Source of the DNA: CBDCVD01 sp965224015
GTDB lineage: Bacteria; Pseudomonadota; Alphaproteobacteria; Rhizobiales; CBDCVD01
Length of the DNA: 64,000 bases
Direction of reading: 5' to 3'
Assembly (NCBI GenBank): GCA_965224015.1
Contig: OZ245032.1
Location: 1,674,001 to 1,738,000 of the forward strand
Shown: piece by piece, positions 58,524-64,000 of the stretch
How positions within the stretch are numbered: the first letter of the stretch is position 1
Layout: each line of letters starts with the position of its first letter
The notes under the pieces: generated by a model
Database searches by the model: none
What the model was told of the DNA's origin: nothing
What the model saw: only the letters and a program-made list of their open reading frames with translations
Position numbers and translations under genes: made by a program

Positions 58524-60158
58524 ATGAATCGCGTGTTTTCCTACATGGTCTTACTGGTAAAGCGATGGGTCGGCCCCAATCTAAGCGCCTACTTTAGTAC
58601 CCGCCAGCCTGTTATTTTGCTTCTTTCCATTGCCATTGGGCTTGGCGCAGCGGTCGCGATTATCGCTTTTCGCTTAGGCATACAGGCTGTCCAGATTAGC
58701 TGGACGGGGGCGTTTTCCGAACGCGTCGTTGGTGCGCTGCGGGATTTGCCATTTTACGTCATTATCCTTGCTCCTGCGTTTGGTGGCCTGTTGGTGGGAC
58801 TTTTGCTTGAGTTCGTGCTTCCAGGAAAGCGTGCGCATGGTGTTGCTGATGTGATGGAGGCGCGCGTGGCCGGGCATGGCCTGGCCCTGTGGCCGGGCTT
58901 GGTATCCGCGTTTGTGTCGGTCATATCGCTGGGCTTTGGTGCCAGTGCTGGGCGCGAGGGACCGGCGGTACACTTAGGCGGGACCATAGCGGCGAGCTTA
59001 AGCCGGGCATTTTCGCTACCCCGGGCAGCAAAACGAACCCTGATCGCCTGCGGCGCGGCGGCGGCAATTTCCGCTTCGTTCAACACACCCGTCGCAGGGG
59101 TCCTGTTTGCCCACGAGATTATCCTCGGCCACTACGCATTGCGCGCCTTTGTGCCCATTACCATTGCCTCTGTTGTTGGTGCGGTTCTGTCACGACTTTA
59201 CTTTGGCGATTTTGCCGCTTTTATTGTTCCTGCTTACCAAATCACCTCCTACTGGGAGGTTCCCGCCTTTGCCCTTCTTGGCATAACCTGCGCGGTCGTG
59301 GCAATTCTGTTTCAGGTTTGCCTGATTGCTACCGACTGGGTGGCCCGCTCGATCGAAATCCCCTTATGGACAAGACCGGTCATCGGCGGGCTCTTGATCG
59401 GCAGCCTGGGCTTGTTTTTTCCGCATGCTCTGGGGGTTGGTTACGAGGCAACCGATATGGCGCTGCACGACCGGTTGCCGCTTGTTTTGATGCTGGCGTT
59501 GATCGTGGTAAAAACCATGGCGACGGCGATTACCCTGGCCAGCCGTTTTGGTGGCGGCATCGTGTCACCCTCTCTGTTTGTCGGTGCCATGACCGGCGGC
59601 GCCTTTGGTTTGGTTGCGGCTTCGGTGTTTCCGCATCTGGCCTCAAGTGAAGGGCTCTATGCGATTATCGGCATGGCGGCGGTGGGGGCCTGTGTCATCG
59701 GCGCGCCCTTATCCACCGCCGTCATGGCCTTTGAACTGACCGGAGGCTATGCCATTGCCATGGCTATCCTGTTGGCGGTATCGATCTCCTGGGGGCTGAC
59801 CCAGGCGGTGCATGGACGCGGGTTTTTTCATTGGCAACTGGAGTCCCGAGGCCTTTTTCTGCAAGAAGGCCCCCACGCCGTGGTGGTACGCACAATTACA
59901 GTCGCGGATTTTATGCAGGAATTGCAGGAAAACGACGAAATACCTGACCTGACAAATGAAGATAGCGAAATTGTCAGCCTGTTGCCGAGTGATACGTTAC
60001 GCCAGGCCTTGCGCGCTTTTGATCACTCCGGCGAGAGTCGTCTGTGGGTGGTTGACCCGGTAAATCCCAGGCGTATTATCGCCAGCGCCTTGCACATACG
60101 GGCGTTAAGTTACTTTAATTCGGCGCTTATTGAGGCGGAAATCGAAGAGCATCGCTAG
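58524..60158 (+). CDS. ClC-family chloride channel/transporter
   Basis: 544-residue inner-membrane protein of about 10-12 helices. The anion-selectivity motifs are visible: GASAGREGPAVHLGGT, with the gating glutamate, and later GGGIVSPSLFVGAMTGGAFG. The C-terminus carries a CBS-like region (VSLLPSDTLRQALRAFDHSG, then SRLWVVDP). Where E. coli ClC has two adjacent glutamates, this protein reads VLFAHEIILGHY, so the second, the proton glutamate, is Ile. The stop TAG joins directly to an R6 repeat. Confidence 0.93.
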   Translation: MNRVFSYMVLLVKRWVGPNLSAYFSTRQPVILLLSIAIGLGAAVAIIAFRLGIQAVQISWTGAFSERVVGALRDLPFYVIILAPAFGGLLVGLLLEFVLPGKRAHGVADVMEARVAGHGLALWPGLVSAFVSVISLGFGASAGREGPAVHLGGTIAASLSRAFSLPRAAKRTLIACGAAAAISASFNTPVAGVLFAHEIILGHYALRAFVPITIASVVGAVLSRLYFGDFAAFIVPAYQITSYWEVPAFALLGITCAVVAILFQVCLIATDWVARSIEIPLWTRPVIGGLLIGSLGLFFPHALGVGYEATDMALHDRLPLVLMLALIVVKTMATAITLASRFGGGIVSPSLFVGAMTGGAFGLVAASVFPHLASSEGLYAIIGMAAVGACVIGAPLSTAVMAFELTGGYAIAMAILLAVSISWGLTQAVHGRGFFHWQLESRGLFLQEGPHAVVVRTITVADFMQELQENDEIPDLTNEDSEIVSLLPSDTLRQALRAFDHSGESRLWVVDPVNPRRIIASALHIRALSYFNSALIEAEIEEHR

Positions 60159-60272
60159 ATGTGTAACGCCAAGAGGTTGTCCCTGGTAAATCCATCGGGT
60201 GCAGGCGGCAATGGCCGCAATAGCCCTAACTTCAGACCTGCCACCTTGAGAACAACTTATTGAAAGATTACA
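60156..60272 (+). repeat. R6 element
   Basis: TAGATGTGTAACGCCAAGAG to ACAACTTATTGAAAGATTAC. The ends are inverted copies of one another (TGTAA..CAA..AGGTTGT). An inner GCGGCAATGGCCGC palindrome is shared with 55738. It covers the clc stop. Confidence 0.78.
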
Positions 60273-60273
60273 G

Positions 60274-60310
60274 CTAGAACATGGGTTTCGCGGAACCCGT
60301 TTTGCTATAG
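60274..60310 (-). repeat. R5 element, short form
   Basis: CTAGAACATGGGTTTCGCGG to CCCGTTTTGCTATAG, a reversed short R5 directly after R6, about 125 bases before the helicase gene. Confidence 0.75.
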
Positions 60311-60436
60311 TGTGACGGTTTGGTGGCGGCGGTTGAAATTCATCATCCAGCACTGGCTATCGCGCCCGTCCTTCGCTAAATTCAGGCGAATCGAACCCGT
60401 TAGCAAAGGTGCCTGAACATAATCCTGAACATAGTT

Positions 60437-62893
60437 ATGGCCTATCCCCTCAAGAATAAGCCCGTAGCAGCCACCGATGAGATGACCCCGGGCGGTATCC
60501 GGTCGCAGCTACAGGCCATGACCACGGCGCCTTATCTTAATGCGCTGAACCCTGAGCAACGCCTGGCGGTGGAGACCCTTGATGGGCCTGTTCTGGTCCT
60601 CGCAGGTGCCGGCACGGGTAAAACTCGGGTTTTAACCACACGTATTGCGCATATTCTCAACACAACTCGCACCCGCCCCCATGAGGTGCTCGCCGTTACC
60701 TTTACCAACAAGGCAGCGCGGGAAATGAAAGCGCGCATCGGCAAGCTTATCGGGCCCTCGGCCGAGGACATGGCCTGGCTTGGCACGTTTCATTCCATCA
60801 GCGCCAAAATTCTGCGTCGGCACGCGGAACTGGTTGATCTGGATTCCAACTTTACCATTCTTGATACCGACGATCAGATCCGCTTGCTAAAACAAATCCT
60901 GCAGGCCACCAATGTTGACGAAAAGCGCTGGCCGGCGCGCCATCTGGCCTACCTGATCGATAGCTGGAAAAATCGCGCCCTGGCGCCAGACAAGGTCCCA
61001 GCTGCGGACGGGGTTACATTTGCCAACGGTCGGGCGGCTGCCTTTTACGCCACCTATCAGGCCCGCCTGAAAACTTTGAACGCCGCTGATTTCGGAGACC
61101 TGCTGGTCGAATGTATTCGCCTGTTTCGGCAAAACAACGATGTCCTTGAGACCTATCAACGGCGCTTTAAGTATATCCTGGTGGATGAATATCAGGACAC
61201 CAACGTGGCCCAGTATCTGTGGCTGCGCCTTCTGGCTCAGGGTACGGGCAACCTCGCCTGTGTTGGTGATGACGATCAGTCGATTTACGGATGGCGCGGC
61301 GCGGAAGTGGATAATATCCTGCGTTTCGAGCACGACTTCGCCGGTGCCAAAGTCATTCGCCTGGAGCGCAACTACCGCTCCACGGGGCATATTCTGGCGG
61401 CCGCCTCGCACCTGATTTCCCACAATAACGCCCGCCTTGGCAAAGCCCTGTTCACCGACGACGGAAAAGGCGAAAAAGTCACCCTCACCCCCGCATGGGA
61501 CAGCCAATCTGAGGCGCGTGCTATCGGCGAGAAAATTGAAGACCTGCAGTTCAAAGGTCACAGTTTGAACGAGATGGCGGTCCTGGTGCGGGTCTCGACG
61601 CAGATGCGGGAGTTCGAAGACCGCTTTCTTGAACTGGGTCTAAGCTACCGGGTTATCGGAGGCCCGCGGTTCTATGAGCGCATGGAAATTCGCGATGCCC
61701 TGGCTTATTTGCGTGCCACCGTGCAGCCCAGGGACGGCCTGGCCTTTGAGCGCATTCTCAATACCCCAAAACGCGGCCTTGGCGAGGTGACCCTGCGCGC
61801 CATCCACGCCCTTTCTCGCGCCCGCGACATTCCCATGATGCGGGCCGCGCAGGAACTCGTGCAAACACAGAAACTGCGCCCCCAGGCGCGCAAGGCTTTG
61901 ACCCAATTGCTGGAGAGTTTTGCCCGCTGGCGCAACATGGCGGAAGACCTGTCACGGGCTGAAGACTTTGCTCAAACCGAGGACCTGTCGCAGGGTGAAG
62001 AACCGCCCCAACACAAGGCATTGCCTCAGGGTAAAGAATTTTCCCATGCACGCCTGGCGGAAATCATCCTTGATGAATCCGGCTACACCGACATGTGGAA
62101 AAACGCAAAAAGCGCCGATGCTCCCGGGCGCCTAGATAACCTCAAGGAACTTATTCGCTCCATGGAGCAATATGCTTCCCTGCGCGAATTTCTTGAGCAC
62201 GTAGCCCTGGTCATGGAGGCAAGTACCGGCACCGCGGATGACGCCCTCAGCCTGATGACCCTGCATGCCGCCAAAGGATTGGAGTTCGACACGGTGTTTC
62301 TGCCGGGTTGGGAGGAAGAGCTGTTTCCGCACAGGCGCGCCCTTGATAGCGACGGGCAGGCCGGACTGGAGGAAGAACGCCGCCTGGCCTATGTGGGCCT
62401 GACGCGCGCCAAAAGCCGTGCCTTTGTCTCCTTTGCCTCAAGTCGGCAAATTCATGGAAAATGGCTCAGCGCCGCTCCCTCGCGCTTTCTTGACGAATTG
62501 CCCGCCGACCATGTGACCATTAACGAGGCCATAGGCTTTCATTCCTATTACAGCTATGGCTCAGCAACCCAGTCCGCTACACAGCACTTTTCCGGCGTTG
62601 ATCATGACGGCTACGCCAGCCCCTACGCAACACCGGGTTGGCGCCGGGCGCAGAACGCATCCCCAAAGACAGGCCCCTCAGGTCCCTCAAGCCCCTCAGG
62701 CCCCCTGACCATTGAAGGCGAGAGTACGGTTCGCGATACCGGTCCTTCATCGTTCAGTGTTGGAGAACGGGTGTTCCACATAAAATTTGGTTATGGCGCT
62801 ATTGCCGCCATTGACGGCAATAAACTGACCATTGACTTTGAGAAAGCCGGGCGCAAGCGGGTGATGGACACCTATGTAGAGCGCCATGCATAA
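60437..62893 (+). CDS. UvrD/PcrA-type superfamily 1 DNA helicase
   Basis: A 3'-5' helicase for excision and mismatch repair. Its 818 residues show motif Q/I LNPEQRLAVETLDGPVLVLA, AGAGTGKTRVL, motif II LVDEYQDTNVAQYLWL, motif III VGDDDQSIYGWRGA, IV LERNYRSTGHIL, V LMTLHAAKGLEFDTVFLPGW and VI EERRLAYVGLTRAK. The C-terminal domain FSVGERVFHIKFGYGAI ends it, as in PcrA. Two low-complexity stretches are odd: about residues 495-535 (AEDLSRAEDFAQTEDLSQGE) and a GPSGPSSPSGP run near 755. The next gene follows after 46 bases. Confidence 0.93.
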   Translation: MAYPLKNKPVAATDEMTPGGIRSQLQAMTTAPYLNALNPEQRLAVETLDGPVLVLAGAGTGKTRVLTTRIAHILNTTRTRPHEVLAVTFTNKAAREMKARIGKLIGPSAEDMAWLGTFHSISAKILRRHAELVDLDSNFTILDTDDQIRLLKQILQATNVDEKRWPARHLAYLIDSWKNRALAPDKVPAADGVTFANGRAAAFYATYQARLKTLNAADFGDLLVECIRLFRQNNDVLETYQRRFKYILVDEYQDTNVAQYLWLRLLAQGTGNLACVGDDDQSIYGWRGAEVDNILRFEHDFAGAKVIRLERNYRSTGHILAAASHLISHNNARLGKALFTDDGKGEKVTLTPAWDSQSEARAIGEKIEDLQFKGHSLNEMAVLVRVSTQMREFEDRFLELGLSYRVIGGPRFYERMEIRDALAYLRATVQPRDGLAFERILNTPKRGLGEVTLRAIHALSRARDIPMMRAAQELVQTQKLRPQARKALTQLLESFARWRNMAEDLSRAEDFAQTEDLSQGEEPPQHKALPQGKEFSHARLAEIILDESGYTDMWKNAKSADAPGRLDNLKELIRSMEQYASLREFLEHVALVMEASTGTADDALSLMTLHAAKGLEFDTVFLPGWEEELFPHRRALDSDGQAGLEEERRLAYVGLTRAKSRAFVSFASSRQIHGKWLSAAPSRFLDELPADHVTINEAIGFHSYYSYGSATQSATQHFSGVDHDGYASPYATPGWRRAQNASPKTGPSGPSSPSGPLTIEGESTVRDTGPSSFSVGERVFHIKFGYGAIAAIDGNKLTIDFEKAGRKRVMDTYVERHA

Positions 62894-62939
62894 AAGCTTT
62901 TCGTTCCCGGGCACGGCGGATGGCAAGCAGGAGGAGCGT

Positions 62940-64000
62940 ATGTTTCAAGACGACAAAGTCTATATTGGCACTGGCGATGTGGGAGGCACGGATCGGCCAC
63001 AATATTTGCGCCTGGCCCTGGCCAACCGTCATGCCTTGATCACCGGCGCCACGGGCACCGGTAAGACGGTGACCTCGCAAATCCTGGCGGAGGGGTTTTC
63101 CCGCGCCGGCGTTCCCGTGTTCATGGCCGACGTAAAGGGCGATATGGCCGGTGTTGCCGTGGCGGGAGAGCCGCGGGATTTTCTTTTCGAGCGCGCCGCG
63201 GCCATCGGCTTTGATGCCGACTACGAGCTGGAGGCGTTCCCCACCGTTTTTTGGGATATTTTTGCCAAAAAGGGGCATCCTATCCGCGCCACCATATCGG
63301 ATATGGGGCCTTTACTGCTGTCCCGCCTGATGAACCTGAGCGAGGCGCAGGAGGGGGCGGTCAATATTGCGTTTCGCATAGCCGACGACGATGGGCTGCT
63401 CCTGTTGGACCTGAAAGACCTGCGTGCGATCCTGAACGATATGATCGCGCGCAGTGACGAGATTGAGCGGCGCTACGGCTATTCGTCAAAGCGCAGTATC
63501 GGCGCCGTGCAGCGGCAAATCCTCATTCTTGAGCAGCAGGGCGGGAATAAGCTTTTTGGCGAGCCGGCCCTTGATATTGCCGATTTGATGCGCACCCATC
63601 GTGATGGGCGCGGGATTGTCAATGTGCTTGCCGCCGATGAGTTACTGCAATCGCCGCGGGTTTACGCCACGTTTTTACTGTGGCTGCTGTCGGAACTGTT
63701 TGAAGAGCTTCCCGAGGTTGGTGATCTGGATCGCCCGCGCCTCGTGTTTTTCTTTGATGAGGCGCACTTGCTGTTCGATGACGTGCCGAAAGTGCTCATT
63801 GAAAAGGTCGAGCAGGTGGTCAAACTCATCCGCTCCAAGGGGGTGGGGGTGTTCTTTGTTACCCAGAACCCTCTGGATATTCCTGATCCCGTGCTTTCCC
63901 AATTGGGCAACCGCATCCAACACGCCCTGCGCGCCTATACCCCGCGCGAGCGCAAGGCGGTCAAGGTGGCGGCAGAGACGTTTCGTCCCAACACGGGGTT
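62940..64000 (+). CDS. DUF853 HerA-like ATPase (3' end outside window)
   Basis: The first ~353 residues are present. ATG 62940 has AGGAGGAG 6 bases upstream. The product reads MFQDDKVYIGTGDVGG, HALITGATGTGKTVTSQILA (Walker A), VFMADVKGDMAG, RLMNLSEAQEGAVNIAFRIA, RYGYSSKRSIGAVQRQIL, RLVFFFDEAHLLFDD (Walker B) and GVFFVTQNPLDIPDPVL. This is the PF05872 helicase-HerA C-terminal family, FtsK/HerA-type ATPases of unclear role. It is in the same direction as the helicase gene, possibly one unit. Confidence 0.93.
   Translation, partial: MFQDDKVYIGTGDVGGTDRPQYLRLALANRHALITGATGTGKTVTSQILAEGFSRAGVPVFMADVKGDMAGVAVAGEPRDFLFERAAAIGFDADYELEAFPTVFWDIFAKKGHPIRATISDMGPLLLSRLMNLSEAQEGAVNIAFRIADDDGLLLLDLKDLRAILNDMIARSDEIERRYGYSSKRSIGAVQRQILILEQQGGNKLFGEPALDIADLMRTHRDGRGIVNVLAADELLQSPRVYATFLLWLLSELFEELPEVGDLDRPRLVFFFDEAHLLFDDVPKVLIEKVEQVVKLIRSKGVGVFFVTQNPLDIPDPVLSQLGNRIQHALRAYTPRERKAVKVAAETFRPNTG

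Overview
The window is a chromosomal segment of an alphaproteobacterium, most like Hyphomicrobiales (Rhizobiales). The evidence is gene content and conserved order: lptB-rpoN-hpf-ptsN, pyk-DUF1036-N-formylglutamate amidohydrolase-DUF1244-gapR, mutY-dciA-dsbA-smc, a split F0 operon (atpI-B-E-F'-F), dnaK-dnaJ-pmtA, PF02530-type porins, hemA-type ALA synthase and long-form HPF. Two perfect parS palindromes (10328 and 10376) suggest the segment lies near the chromosomal origin. No parAB or dnaA gene is present.

Layout: 1-4747 porin end, leuA, lgt-midA. 4739-7665 a three-copy tandem amplification of a two-gene TPR module with a candidate promoter in each copy. 7672-9926 SURF1 and hemA. 10107-11530 a gene-poor stretch with parS sites, tRNA-Met and repeats. 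11531-18309 lpxC, bamD, hemW-rdgB, rpoD. 18565-22538 lptB-rpoN-hpf-ptsN. 22889-25248 GNAT and a full porin. 25990-32662 pstSCAB-phoU followed by only the tail of phoB. 32852-34987 MAPEG, an intact IS5-family element, a MITE and gapR. 35205-40395 the pyk block with an ABC-2 exporter inside. 40432-46809 mutY, dciA, dsbA, smc. 46901-49703 F0 ATP synthase. 49758-55519 pmtA, dnaJ, dnaK, an Omp25-like protein. 55949-57776 ndk, aqpZ, tRNA-Thr. 58524-64000 ClC, UvrD-like helicase and the start of a DUF853/HerA-like ATPase.

Nearly every gene is ordinary core metabolism. What is unusual is the intergenic DNA. At least six families of short non-coding repeats fill it. R1 is 103 bp with ATACCA ends. R2 is about 272 bp, TA-flanked, with GAGCGTrTCAGG ends. 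R3 is about 295 bp with CAATAACCCC ends and a large internal palindrome. R4 carries ACGTCTATTnACGACC-type ends. R5 is 40-140 bp with CTATAGC and CTAGATCAGC ends. R6 has TGTAAyyyTCAA ends. They nest in one another, form exact tandem arrays, supply a candidate promoter, and coincide with the stop codons of about fourteen genes. The 835-bp TPR amplification has one endpoint inside an R3 copy.

Functions, family names and repeat calls come from reading motifs by eye. No database search was run, so family names without listed motifs are recollection.
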